Below are positions 1 through 11,472 of a DNA stretch of 64,000 nucleotides, in pieces (within the stretch, counting starts at the first letter, position 1; each line of letters opens with the position of its first letter). The notes beneath the pieces were generated by a model, which was not told where the DNA came from, did no database searches, and saw only the letters and a program-made list of their open reading frames with translations. A program made the position numbers and the translations under genes. The DNA is from Madurella fahalii (lineage: Eukaryota > Ascomycota > Sordariomycetes > Sordariales). The stretch is taken from positions 6,200,001 through 6,264,000 of the forward strand of contig CM056874.1 of NCBI GenBank assembly GCA_029876055.1, read 5' to 3'.

Positions 1-844
1 CGTCCCTTTCCACGTTCTTTCCCCCTTTCATCTTATCTTCCGTATTGTACCGTACTGTACTGCAGCGTTTTATAGTGTGCTGTGACCGCTGTTGCCCTTG
101 CCCTTGCCATCGGTGTAGGTCTGATATAGGGTTAGGGTCATATTACGGGATGGTCCGTGACAGGGACTCGCTGCCTCACACTTAGATCATTCTATTAAAA
201 TAATACCAGCACACATTTTCAAGCCTTCCTTGGGCTCTATGATGACCTGCTATGCGAGCCTTAACAGAATGCCCCGACTGCAGCAGCATCTACGCCACAC
301 ATGGTAATTTGATCCATATTACAGCCTGCTGTAGGTTGTAGCACCCAATACACCAAGATAGCTCTCCGGAGCACAACATTTCAGTGATGCAAGACTTCGA
401 TGAGCAGATCGCAGAAGATGACCTGTCCGATCGCCAGATCCCAGCTACGGAGAAGAGCAATGCTTGCCCCACAGGGAGTCGGTCGGAAGTCCTAGCTGAA
501 TGCACAACGATCTATTATCTCTCTAGCGTTCATCATCTCGACTTCGATGGGCAACACGTCGGCATCATCGTTCGGATGAACTTTGGCAGTGACCCGCCAC
601 ATGCTCCGGTGGCTGGTCGGGGAAAGCGAGGTGCAGACCCGACGGGGTAGAGAGGTTGGGCTGAGTGGCTAAGTGCTGTATGATTAATCACCGAATGTAG
701 GCTGCATGGAACGCGGCTCCCGGCAGACATCCCATCCGCTTGAATATTCGGCTTGGATTCGGCTGTCCGGCGGGTTACTGCTTTCTGATCTCTACCGATG
801 TAGTGCAGAAAGATACCAAGGTACGCGATGCTGACTGCAGATGG

Positions 845-864
845 GAGAGAGAGAGAGAGAGAGA
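845..864. repeat. (GA)10 microsatellite
   Basis: Ten consecutive GA dinucleotides in an intergenic stretch, followed by a GGAGGCGGAGG purine tract. Confidence 0.9.
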
Positions 865-2385
865 GGAGGCGGAGGGGCAATGACGGAAGTGCGGGCTGCA
901 CATGTGATGTGGTGTCTAGAGATCGACACCTCGACAAGTTTGCCTTTGGTGGTCCCCATGCCCCTTATGAGAGCATCCCCGGGTTGACGATCGTAACAAG
1001 ACACTTGAAGTGCGGTCTGTTGCATCACATCCCGAGGCATCACGGAAACAGATTCCTAGAGAACAATCCCGCGCGCCAAAATCCCAACTGCTCAATGTCG
1101 ATGTGACAGCAGCACACCCCGTCACCCAGCAACCCATGGGTTGTAGGTTTCAGGACGGGAGCTACATGCAACAAACAAGACGAGGGCCTAGAGCCCAAGT
1201 CCGCCGGGAAGTGCATGCCTGCCTACTTGCAAACCTGTCAATCAGCCTAACATTGCATTAGTGCTGCAGATATCCGACCACAGGCAGGCAAGCAGAGGTG
1301 AAGCCCAGGGAACGTCGGCCCACCGGAAGGCAGTAGATGCGGGGAATGAGTGAACCGGACGGTGCATAACGGCGCCGGAAATACCGGGCATGGAAACTTG
1401 AGCTGTCACGATGGTGCAGGGTTGTACTGTACAACTGGCGATGCTGCTAGACTCACGCACCCGCTTCGCACTCCGAGCACCGAAGGCTCAACCGTGCTTG
1501 CGAAGGTGGGTCGCGGAAAACTGTCGTGGCATGTCTATCGACTTGTGCTTGCCCGGACATGTCGGATAGTGTTTCGTGGCTTCGTGAGATAGAAGCTGTG
1601 GAGGAGTGGCCGGCTCTGTCGTGGTGAAGGGGTTTTGCTGGTGCATCATCGGAGGCACATGGCACCATCCGGGGATGACAAGACGCCAATCAGCACCTAC
1701 CCCGCCTATAGAGGACACGTCTGGTCCGTGTTTGTGCCTCTTGTTGTCCGACTGGTCCTCGGTCTTTCCATGGCAGTGGGCCGCTACGGGGTTGCCATCA
1801 GAGGAGCAAAAAACCAAAGGACGTCGATCCGGGGGAGTTGGCCCATCGCGTCCACGGCCGCCCGAAGTGCGTGTCGGTGGTTCGAGAAGGCCAAACGGCG
1901 TGTGAACAGAGGGGCTTGACGCAGTTGCTGATACAACATGCCCCTCGCCAATCTGTGGACTGCCCTGCGACATGCATGCTGGAAGGATAAGCCAGATCCG
2001 CCATACTATGGGCGTGACAGGCCATTGGCCGGATGGCTTTTTGGGTTGCAGGAGAGGTCCAGCAGCTGTGCAGCTGTGGTCGACTTGTACTCTGGGCCAG
2101 CCATGCAGGGCAGGCCGGCTGCCAGAGCTCGACATCCCCAGCTAGGCCCAACGTGGCTTGGCAGCCGCTGCATGTCGACAAGGTCACCTGGAGCAGGCCG
2201 ACGGGCGTGCAGCCGTCGGTCCCGGACACTACTGGTAGCTGAGATAGCAGGATACAGCGGCCCACAAGACGAGGGGAAGCATTGTTTCCTCTCGAGCGCT
2301 ATCGTGAGGTAGAGGGTGACAGAGGGAAGACCTGCATCTCAGGTTCGAAAGAACATCGGAGCAAGTCTCCGTCCGTTGAAGCATA

Positions 2386-2405
2386 CGCAACGCAACGCAA
2401 CGCAA
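2386..2405. repeat. (CGCAA)4 tandem repeat
   Basis: Four perfect copies of a 5-bp unit, followed by two copies of GTGCGAC-like sequence. Intergenic. Confidence 0.85.
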
Positions 2406-2870
2406 CGTGCGACGTGCGACGCAGCTTGGTTGTTTTCTTTCCTTAAGCAGACCACCTCGCATGGGAATGAAAACCTAGCAGGTTGCCGCTTACGCACTCG
2501 AATGCATCTGCAGGCGCACATTGCAGCCACCAGCGAGAGGAAAACTGCAGCGAGGGAATCGGGAGGGTCCTACAGCGGATGCCCTTCAATTTGGCCCGTC
2601 GCTGCAAAGTGGCCGGTGAGGGGGGCAGATCTCAGCAAGCGACTACTCGTGGCAAAAGTGTGATGTGCATATAATGTATCGGGGGGCAAAGAGGTTAACT
2701 GTCCAGCGGGAAATTCCATCGCCAGGCTCCATTTTCATGGGGGAAAACTGCCTATTCCGGTTAAGCTGCAGACCGTGCTGTGCCAAGATGCATCCCAGTG
2801 CACACCAGCGCTGTAGCCCCGGGGAGGGGGGAAGGGGGAGGATTTAGTAGTAACAGGGCCAGGGGCTTTC

Positions 2871-2900
2871 TCGGGATGGCGGCCATTCTCGCCATCCCGA
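2871..2900. repeat. perfect inverted repeat (11-bp arms)
   Basis: The arms TCGGGATGGCG (2871-2881) and CGCCATCCCGA (2890-2900) are exact reverse complements separated by 8 nt. It could form a GC-rich hairpin. It lies in intergenic DNA with no gene close by. Confidence 0.8.
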
Positions 2901-2965
2901 CATTCCAACGGCAGCCCGAAGTTCCATTCCAACCTGGAAGTGGTGCCCAAAGCTGCCTAGTGTCG

Positions 2966-2985
2966 TGTAGTGTAGTGTAGTGTAG
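2966..2985. repeat. (TGTAG)4 tandem repeat
   Basis: Four perfect TGTAG units in intergenic DNA, preceded by the diverged unit TGTCG. Confidence 0.85.
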
Positions 2986-4029
2986 AGGACTCACGACAGC
3001 GCACAGTCCGACGTAAGAGCCATGCCCTCAATCTACCCCGCACGTTGTTGGGTGTCTCCTGGAGTGGGTCCCTGACGTCGAGAGCTGTGGACTTGGCTTC
3101 ACCTTAATTGTTAGCGCCGGGGGTCGGTGCCCCTGGTGGATGGGGATACACTAGCGTAGTCCCCGGACTTAGCAACGGCTGCTGCACGTCTCTTTGGCTG
3201 GGTGACCGCATTTCGCCCCCCTTTCCTGCGTGGTAGCCAATCACGTATCCGAGAAGGTGATAGCATGCTGATAGTGGCTTCCTGGTGCAGTTCGGACAAG
3301 TGATCGACGCCCCCCCCCAGTCCCATTGGTGATGGCCAGCTACGACTGGGGGGAGGCAACTGATGGATGTATTGATGTGTCACCGAGTTTCTCCCTTTCT
3401 TTTGATGGTCGTGTACGTCGTGCAGTTGCTTCTTCTTCTTCTTCTTCCTTTCCTTCTCCTTCTTTTCCTCTTTCTCTCAACGATTTCCTTTAGACAAACT
3501 GCCCCCGTGACTCCGCATCCCGCAAGTCTCAAACGAGTCAGTGCCAGTGTCACAGAGATACCCCGCTCCAAAGAGAGAGGAGAGAGAGAGACAGTCCAGA
3601 CCGCTGCACCTAGCGGAGGACTCGCTGAGACAAAGCAACCTGGTTCCCAGCTGGCGGAGCTTGATTTTGCCCAGAAAGCGGCCGTGTGCACTCCAATCGA
3701 AACGAGACACCGCCGATCGCTCCGTCTGCAAAGTGCCGTCAAGACAAAGAAGGGCGACGCAAGCCACCTCATCCCGGCCGTTGCAACTGTTCCCATCGTT
3801 CGACCCCCACACGACTTCCCATTTAAGCGTTTCACCACCACCACTGCCGAGCTGCCCCAGTGCGCACCGGCTCGAACGATTCCAATCTGCAGAACATACG
3901 AGTCTGCGGCTCTTCCCACACATCCGCACGAGACCCCATTTCCCGAAGCCACGCCCGCTCTCGGAACAGGCCACCCTTTGCGTCAACTCGCATCGGGACC
4001 GATCTGGGAGAAGAATTAGAGAGCACCAC

Positions 4030-4038
4030 GATATAAAT
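4030..4038 (+). promoter_or_regulatory. TATA-like box upstream of the 4083 gene
   Basis: GATATAAAT lies 45 bp before the ATG at 4083. That leaves room for only a very short 5' leader if it is the functional TATA element. Assignment is by sequence and distance only. Confidence 0.4.
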
Positions 4039-4082
4039 CCCCCCCACCATCTCTACCGACATCCCCGATCCCCTCCTTCACC

Positions 4083-4949
4083 ATGTCCTCGGACAGCTCA
4101 ACCCAGACTTCTCCCAACTCCAACGACATGGCGCGGCAACAGCGACGCGGGTCCGTCACCTCAAGCGCTTTCACCAACCTCTTTCGAAGCGGCTCTATTT
4201 CGCAACCTCCAGCGCCCGTCTTCCCCACACCCTTGACGTCGACAATGAATGACCCTCGCAGGAGGCTGTCGGTCACGACGTTTGGGTTGTCGGGCACTTC
4301 TCCGACCACCCCTTCTGCTTTCCTCCGCCGCGCCAGCTTGTCCACCAACTCGGACTCGATCGACGAGAATGCCGTCGAGGAAGACGAGGGATCACGCACC
4401 GCGCCCGTCACGCCCTTCACCCGCCGCATGAGCTTCGGCGCGGCCCAGGCTGCTCGAAGCGCGGGCCCACGGGGCGCTAGCAGTCCCGGCACCAATGGTA
4501 GGCCGTCCCTAGCGATCCGCCGCAGCAGTAGCATCACGGTCCGCGGTAGTCCCCCTACGCCGCCGCTCCACTCGGCCGGTGTTGGCAACTACACGTGGGG
4601 CAAGATTTCTCCCCAGGCAAGCACTGCACACCAGCCCAAAACAGGTTCTGACTTGTGCTCCCCTTCTGCTCGATCAGACCAAGGCTTCAACTGGTCCGAT
4701 CAGCTTAGGTCTCGTGCCGAGAGCACCGTCGTATCGGGGCCCCGGCCCTCGTTCTCTTTCGCCTCTGGCCTTAGCGCCTCGCCCCCTCGCGCCGGCCCGC
4801 CCCCGGCTCCTGTCAGCCCTCGTCATGACCGGGCCAAGTCCGTGTCTGACATGCCGGCTCCTCCCGCCCAGCCGCCTAGGGCACGAGCCCCCCAGAAACC
4901 CGACCCCTTCCAAGAGCGCATCTTGAAGGGCGACTTCTACATGGACTAG
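4083..4949 (+). CDS. Ser/Pro-rich protein of unknown function, ends in GDFYMD
   Basis: A single exon encodes 288 residues, starting at an ATG in good context (TTCACCATGTCC). There is no signal peptide or membrane segment. The protein is rich in Ser, Pro and Arg and carries repeated RRxS-type patches (RRGSV, RRRLSV, RRASL, RRMSF, RRSSS) that resemble basophilic kinase sites (inference). A conserved-looking acidic patch (about residues 95-105) precedes SRTAPVTPFTRRMSF. The C-terminal part has QGFNWSDQLRSRAES and the last residues are ERILKGDFYMD. I believe proteins with this C-terminus are common in filamentous ascomycetes, but I know no assigned function. Residues about 178-198 look less conserved. 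I tested that segment for an intron and found no donor/acceptor pair that keeps frame. Confidence 0.8.
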   Translation: MSSDSSTQTSPNSNDMARQQRRGSVTSSAFTNLFRSGSISQPPAPVFPTPLTSTMNDPRRRLSVTTFGLSGTSPTTPSAFLRRASLSTNSDSIDENAVEEDEGSRTAPVTPFTRRMSFGAAQAARSAGPRGASSPGTNGRPSLAIRRSSSITVRGSPPTPPLHSAGVGNYTWGKISPQASTAHQPKTGSDLCSPSARSDQGFNWSDQLRSRAESTVVSGPRPSFSFASGLSASPPRAGPPPAPVSPRHDRAKSVSDMPAPPAQPPRARAPQKPDPFQERILKGDFYMD

Positions 4950-5251
4950 TCGTGTGGCTGTCGTCCGATGTGTATATGCATTCTCGTCGCGTTTACATAT
5001 CTCTGTTTCGATCTGGGCTGGGCAGGGCAGGTATCGTCGTTGACAAACTTTACACATGAACCATTCTGCAAGACTTTCGCGAGGCGTTTTTGATCTCTGG
5101 GGAGTTTTCAATGGGTTGGCGCACGTCTATCTTCCTTTGTCCTGGAGAGGTTGGGATGATTTTCAGCTGGGCTGGTTGCTCTGTAAACTGAGTTTGCTTC
5201 GATTCTGTATCCCCCTAAGAACCGGCGGGAAAAGCGAGCAACGGAGTTTAG

Positions 5252-5270
5252 TTTTTTTTTTTTTTTTTTT
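5252..5270. repeat. poly-T (19)
   Basis: Uninterrupted run of 19 T in intergenic DNA, about 300 bp past the stop of the 4083 gene. Confidence 0.9.
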
Positions 5271-6766
5271 GTCTACGGTGGTGCCCCAAGGTGCAGAGGG
5301 CATAACACTTTTTGACACATCACACATCCAGCGCGCGGGCAAGCAGGAGTGGATTGACACGGGAAGGACGCAGCGGGACTAGCTGGCCGGTCGGCAGGCA
5401 AAGGGAAAATGAACTCATTTCACGTACAGGATTGTTTCACCGAGACTGTATGATTAAGGTTCTTTAGCCTTGTTATCTTGGTTGGGTCGCTACTATTGCT
5501 CCAGATTGGGGGATGGAGGGAAATCAATCAAGCCGGGATGGACAGTACGGGTCATTACGGACAACAAACATTGATACAAGGTTGCCCTTTTTCAGAAGAT
5601 TCACCATCGCTGGCTAGTGTAACTATCCGACAACTAGCAGATCTGTCTTTACTTCTAATCTCTCTGCAGTTCCGACTTGTTTTTGTTCCTCGGTATTTGT
5701 TTGATGGTCTTTTCGTTTCTCCTAAGACACAAGATACGGGGGGACAAAACGTGCCCGTGCCCATGTTCATGTGACCTCGAGGATGTCATGGTGGAAGCTG
5801 GCCGAACATTCTCTAGCCACCCTACTTTACCTCTGGGTCCCGCCATGTCTATTGATCTTTCATTGTTGAGTCCCGGTGTTTTGGGACGGCAAAGTAGACG
5901 TCATGAGCCGCGCGGGCTACAAAGCGCTTGAGCGTCACCGGTTTGGCGTAAGAGAGAACTTGGAACGTGCCGCTTCCCACAAAGGATGGATATGAAACGA
6001 GAGAAGGGAGAGGCGTCTCGGGGATAGGGCGGGAGTTTTGGCCGGGGTTCGCTGATTGTTAGTATTGTTGGTGAGATGGGTAGAGCCACGCACGCCCCCA
6101 CCCCCCTTCTCTCGTTCCTTCATAGGCGCTTGATGCTTAGGGCCCGTTTCCTAGGAGTTATACTGTACTGTTGTTTCGTATGTCACCGGTGTTCAAGCAA
6201 ACAACGGGTATCACGGCGCTTCCCGGGAGGCATGGAGTGGTTGTATGATTCTGGTTCTTGGAGGCTGACTACTGATCCCAACTGCGAGGCCGCGCCCGGC
6301 ATCTAAACTGGTCGGTACGAGTACCTCTTGCTTTCAGGCCCAACTAGTTACCTGAAAACCCGCGCGTCGTCTGGTCCGAATCCGAAATCTCGCTTTCGCT
6401 CGGTGAATTAAAGACTCGGAACCTCGTGCCGTGTCCACATGTTATACACTCTCGGCCCCCTCCTTGTCGTTTTCCCTTCCTTTCAGGCTAACTTGTCCCG
6501 CCGGTCCGCCTTTACTGTCCCAGCGGTTTGGTTCGACCCAGGCAGAGTGGCCTAAGCAGGTGCCTGGTCTGGTCTAACGCTCGCTGGAAACGTGACCGTT
6601 GATTCGCGACAAACGAGGAGACGCTGGGTGAACGTGGATTTACCATCTCCTTCAGAATGCTCTCAACCCTAAAGAGTAGTTGCGGTGAGAGTTCCGCCGT
6701 AACCCGGGGAAAAGCCCGAGCGGGAAGGTCCTATCTAACCTAGGTCGAGGTTTACTATCCGTTCAG

Positions 6767-6788
6767 GGTCCTTTATCTCGAAAGGACC
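6767..6788. repeat. 8-bp perfect hairpin
   Basis: GGTCCTTT (6767-6774) and AAAGGACC (6781-6788) flank a 6-nt loop, ATCTCG. It is intergenic, between convergent genes. Nearby sequence repeats parts of the arm (GGTCCTA at 6727, GGGTCCTCC near 6798). Confidence 0.7.
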
Positions 6789-7254
6789 TTTACGGATGGG
6801 TCCTCCGAGTGTTGCTACCGAAGGCACTAGGCGCCGGACTGGTACTTTCACCCAATAGTGAATAGAGAGATTAGAGACATTCCAGTCTACAGTCTCCGAG
6901 CAGAACTACACAGTACGGGGATGAATGGCTGACGAAGAAAGGGGGTCCGCCTCTAAGACACTAAGAGTCGAGGGATGGCCAGATGTTCTGTTGCTGACTG
7001 CCTTCCACCCTGCTACTGCCGGGAAGTGGCTGCTGCACAATGTACTGTGACTCCGGTCCATTTGATCAGCCCTCTATTCCGAACAATGTTTTCTTTTCAA
7101 TTTCCTCTTGTTCCCGTCCACGCCCCCTCCCCCCCCCCCCCTTTCTTATTCGCGTCTGCTTTAATCCCTGGCCCCCGCATACAACGCCATATGTGATAAA
7201 AATACACCCGTCCGTTTTACGTTCTATCTTACAACTAATGCTACCCCGAACAGC

Positions 7255-7849
7255 CTACTCCTGAAACTCAAACACCCCTCCGCCTCCTGCACTTCCTGCC
7301 GCTGCACCAGCAGCGCCAGCCAGCCCGGGATCCAGTCCGCCCATTTGGTACCAGCCAGTTGTCGGGTCCAGCTGCTGCATATGATCCATATACCTCATCC
7401 CGTCCTCGGCGCTGAAACCCCCGTCCCAAAACCCCCCTAGGGTCATGTCCATGGCCTCGGCAAATCCGTCTTTAAAGCTGGCATAGTCGAGGCCGCTCCC
7501 CAGGGGAAAGGGATTGCTCTGCCAGGCGAAGGGGACATCCGGTGGTGGGGGAGGGGGTTGTTGATGATGTTGATGTGTGGAAGGGATGCCGACCATGAAT
7601 CCCGGCGGTTGCTGGGCGGTATTGCTGCCGCCCGATCGGGTAGTGGCGTCTTGCTGCGGTGTGTTGTACATGTTGGGTTGCTTGAGCCAAGGCGCCGTAG
7701 CGGTAGGGTCGCCCGAGAGGAGGTCGGCGCTGCTGGCTGGCCCACGTACGCCCGCGCCCGAGGAGGAACTGGTTGTCGCGGCCGGATTGTTGGTCGCAAG
7801 TTCTGAAAGGAGTTGGAGGGGTGTGCTGGCTGCGGTGGTGTAATCGGGT

Positions 7850-7881
<32 letters not shown>

Positions 7882-9656
7882 CGGTGGTGGTGGTGGTAGT
7901 GGTGGTAGTGGTGGTGGCGGTTGTTGTGGTGGAATAGGGGTAGAGATGCCCTTCTCCCCGGAGCTTTGGCGAGGCGGATGAGAGGGCGGAGGAGGTGTTT
8001 CAGTTGTTGCAGCCCCGCCGTCCTGGTTCTGCTTTTGCTTCTGGAACCACCTACGGATCATGATAAGGACGACGAGGAACTTAGCGGCCGGCCGACTCCT
8101 GTCATTGGCTGCAGTAGCGCGAAACTTATCGAGAAGTTTGTCCAGGTGCTGCTCGACCTTCATGTTGTCTTTGTTGATCACTTTCCCTAGCTCGCTTTTC
8201 GGCGACGACGCGGCGAAATATAGCTTGATTACGACGACGACAGCGTAGGCGACGCGCACAAAGTTGAAGACGGGGAGACAGCGTATAGTCTGGACGTCGA
8301 GAGATAGAAACAGTTCAAATATGCCATCAATAGCAGTGAGACATGCTGAGAGTGCGTCGATGTGTGCTCGCGTCAGCGGAGCACCTGCGGGGAGCAGCGC
8401 GTCTCCTGCCGGGTTCTGTTTGGAGTCATCCGCGGAGTCATTGTGAGTAGCGATCTCGTGCATGTACAAACTCAGAACATAAAAGCTCATCCGCAACGAT
8501 GCTACATGAGCAGTCAGCATATGGGAACTCTCCACAACAGGTCATCGACAACATACGCTGCTGCAGCTCCCTCTGAATGGAGCTACTATACTTCTCCAAC
8601 TGGAGTTCGAAACCCCTCAGTGCATATTGCGTCCGTGGATCTGCGATATTGGGGGTCGAAGCCGGATCATCCATCGAGAACTGAATCCCAACCTCCTCGG
8701 CCAGCTTGTGTGTCCAGACAAGGTGACACAGATACTTGTCTGTAGGCGCCGCCTCGGGCGATGACTCTAGCACATCCATGCATTCGGCAATAAAGGGCGT
8801 CCAGCGGATCAAGTTGGTGCGGTGCAGCGCCATGGAAGTATTCGTCGCCAGAAAGTAGCAAGTCAGCCATGCCCGGCGCGCCTCGATCGTCGTTGGATCC
8901 GGCGGAGTGTGTTTCTGGAGCGGATGGTCGCGCCACGTGTACGAGATGTGTTTCCGAAAACCGCCTTTGGCCTGTTTCTTCCGGCCCAGCCCGATCTCGA
9001 TCGCCATGACGGCCGCGACGTGCACCAGCTGGTAGAACTTGAGCTCCTCGAACCGCTCCGGAGGCCAGTACCAGATGACAGAAACCTGGAGGGCCTGCAC
9101 CAGCTCCAGACTCTTGGTCCCCACGACGATAATCTTCTCGGCGAAGACCTGCATCAACTCCTTGGTCAGCGTCCGCTGAAGCGCCGGCATCTCGGACGAC
9201 GCAGCCGCCATGATAGCCAAGAAGAGAATCGGCTTCGTCGCCCTCAGCTCCGCCACCGTCGTACCAGGCGAGAACACGACCCCCGGCAGGTGCTGACACA
9301 TCTGCGTCGTGTACCGCACGAACAGCTCGCGAGCAAGCGCCATAGTGAGCATGCCCCTGTCCACCACATCCGCAACGGGACGCGGGCCCTTCCCCCCCTC
9401 CAACCCACCGATCCCAATCCCCGGGTGCGGCGCAGCCGAAACCGACGTAGACGTCGACACCGGCTCCCGCACGCCGCCCTCCTCGCTCCTGCCCCTCTCC
9501 CCCTCGCTTTCCCCAGATAAGAACTTATCAAACTTCCTCTTCTGCAACCCCCTCGCCGCCGCTGGCGGTGGCTGCGGCGGCGAATGAGACAGCGGCATAG
9601 CCTGCGATCCATACCTCCTCCCTTCTTCCCCCACCCCACCACCACCACCAACCGAG

Positions 9657-9691
<35 letters not shown>

Positions 9692-10417
9692 TTGTTGTTG
9701 TTTCTGCAGGCCCTTCAGGCCCGCCCAGTCCCCCAACCCCCTGCCGGCCTGCAGGCCGGCGGTCAGCGCATCGATCCGCTTCTCCAGCTCGGCGACGCGG
9801 CTGTCCGTCTTCTTGACGCGCCTCCGGCTCGGCTTGGTGACGACGCACTGCTTCTTGGTCTTCAGGCACCGCTTGCAGGGGGTGCCCGCGTCCGGATCCG
9901 GGAAGTCGCAGCGGACCTTGAGGGCGCGGCAGGCCTCGCAGGCGCGGGGTTTCTTGTTGTTGGGGTCCGTCTCGGCAATATTGGTGGTTGCCGGGTCCGT
10001 TGCGTGTGTGTCTGGGCCCGACGCAAGGGTGGTGGCGGTAGTGGGGTCAGGGTTCGGAGGGGTTAGAGCTGGTGATCCTGCAACCGCCCCTGGGATTGTG
10101 GGTGAGACGGCGGTGGACGCGGACGAGGCATTATTGCCGGCACCTGGGGCGGTAGCGGCAGCGGTGGAAGGTGTGGGCACGGCAGTTGTAGCGGAGGTCG
10201 GGGTTTGTGGGGAGACGGCGGTTGCAGAGTGTTCATGGGTTTGTCCGACCTGTTGTTGGGCTTGCATGGGTGTATGAGTCGGCGTCGGCGTCTGCGATTG
10301 TGTCGATTGCCATTGTGGGCGCAATGACTCGTCGGATTTGCTTGGTAAGCCCTGAGCGGGGCGCGTCAAAGACGGCGGCGGCGCGTCTGCACGGAGCATG
10401 GGGTCGAGCGCGTCCAT
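7255..10417 (-). CDS. War1-like Zn2Cys6 transcription factor
   Basis: Two exons, complement(7255..8501, 8557..10417), encode 1035 residues. The 55-nt intron starts GTATGT and has branch GCTGAC and acceptor TGTAG. Splicing joins QQ to SLRMSFYVLSLYMHE in frame. A Zn2Cys6 DNA-binding domain lies at about residues 157-190: CEACRALKVRC, then CKRCLKTKKQC, all six cysteines present. A basic stretch SRRRVKKT and a short coiled coil follow, then a polyQ run (about 235-253). The middle region (LFVRYTTQMCQHLPGVVF, ALQVSVIWYWPPERFEELKFYQ) matches what I know of War1-type regulators. War1 controls weak-acid stress genes in yeast; the target here is unknown. The C-terminus has a second Pro/Gln-rich stretch and may be an activation region. 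Naming as War1-like is a family call, not proven orthology. Confidence 0.9.
9658..9704 (-). repeat. CAG/CAA repeat encoding polyQ
   Basis: A CTG/TTG run on the + strand encodes about 17 glutamines in the War1-like protein, after the zinc-cluster and coiled-coil region. A second CTG run at about 7850-7880 encodes another polyQ in the C-terminal half. Confidence 0.85.
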
Positions 10418-11472
10418 GGCCGCCCGGAAGTGGATGATGATGCCGGCCTTTCAGCGACCGACTCGCCGATCTTGTGCCGTGCGCTCTGTGGGAAGAAAGT
10501 CGGCGTTGTGGTCAGCCGAGAGCCCGGAGGTCACAGGACGGGAATAGTCGGATGGGGTAGAAATACAAGATAATCGCCTCTCAGACGGGTTTGTTCCTTG
10601 TGATTCCAGAAAATTCTGTAGCCCGGCGGAATCCGGTCACTAGACATTCCTCGGCAGCTGGAACCTCCGACCTGGTCCGTGCCTCTTCGAGACAGAGTGG
10701 GGAAAAAGGAAAAATGAAAAAAAAAAAAAAAAAAAGGAAAGAGCGGCAGTCCATCTCCTCTTTACGGCATCTCTATCACTTCTGCAAGATGAGAAATTCG
10801 TATGGACTATTCCCCGGTAAAACAATTTGCAAGACAGGGCAAGAGCAGCAAAGCCGAACGCTCCGGAGCCTGCCTGCATTAAACAGTTACGTATTTACGC
10901 ACGGATATGTATGTCGCTTACATGGCCCCCTATGAGCAAACTTGGTATCTCCTCCGCTGCAATCGCAGAATCGAAAATAATCATAGACGAATCCAGAAGA
11001 AAGAACAAGAAAAAAATAAAAGAAGGAAAAAAAAAAAGAAAAGACTCAAGGCCAGAAGAGAAAGCAACATCAAGCCGATCCATCCGCACAAAGGCTCAAA
11101 ATAAGAAAAAACCAAGACAAAGCTAAGCTGCCGGATATGCCGTCTGTGATGACCAGTCCATAGCCATCTTCATATGGGGCATGATTGCAAAGGATATGGC
11201 ACATCCTTATCCTCGTTCGCCTGGAAACATGTTGGCACGTAGCCTTGCTCAATAAATCGTATACATGTCATGGGGATGTTAGGCGGCCCTCCACCCATCT
11301 GTCCCAGGAAGAAATCCGTAGATTTGAAATAAAAAAAGAGAAGAGTCGAGCGACTGAATGGTATCTTTGCCGATAAACAATAGTATATCAAAATATGGTG
11401 ATGGTGAATGGAGCTCAAAAGGATTCAAAACGGGTCGGAGTAGCGAAAATTAGGCGCCACCAGGAAAGCCCC
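10418..11472. other. intergenic, promoter of the War1-like gene
   Basis: This is the spacer between the War1-like gene start and the stop of the RhoGAP gene, both on the minus strand. It contains an A19 run (10717-10735) and an A-rich stretch at about 11000-11045. No gene was seen. Confidence 0.5.
10717..10735. repeat. poly-A (19)
   Basis: Uninterrupted 19 A on the + strand, about 300 bp upstream of the War1-like start codon. Confidence 0.9.

Larger units (their letters stand above)
1..4029. other. gene-poor left flank
   Basis: No open frame here shows a recognisable domain, coding-like composition or paired splice sites. The stretch contains a (GA)10 tract at 845-864, (CGCAA)4 at 2386-2405, (TGTAG)4 at 2966-2985, an 11-bp perfect inverted repeat at 2871-2900 and a CT-rich tract at about 3430-3480. 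The last few hundred bases are probably promoter of the gene at 4083. Confidence 0.5.
4950..7254. other. intergenic, no gene seen
   Basis: This stretch holds the 3' flank of the 4083 gene and the 3' flank of the convergent regulator gene. It contains a T19 run (5252-5270), an 8-bp hairpin (6767-6788) and a C-rich run near 7129-7142. No coding signal or tRNA was supported. Confidence 0.5.

Noticed and set aside
1488..2135. 215-codon minus-strand frame in the left flank
   Set aside because: Composition is not coding-like, no domain or intron pair; treated as chance.
4617..4679. possible GC-AG intron in the 4083 gene
   Set aside because: The donor GCAAGC and acceptor ATCAG give a 61-nt removal that breaks the conserved downstream frame QGFNW.
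6525..6610. tRNA-like fragment (GGCAGAGTGGCC, GGTTCGACCCA nearby)
   Set aside because: The D-arm and T-arm-like pieces are in the wrong order and no acceptor stem pairs; not a tRNA.
8667..9299. 210-codon minus-strand frame within the War1-like gene
   Set aside because: It is in another frame of the same strand and lacks conserved sequence; the main frame carries the family motifs.
9743..9760. 18-bp perfect palindrome GCCGGCCTGCAGGCCGGC
   Set aside because: It lies inside the War1-like coding sequence and is explained by Ala-Gly-Leu-Gln-Ala-Gly codons.
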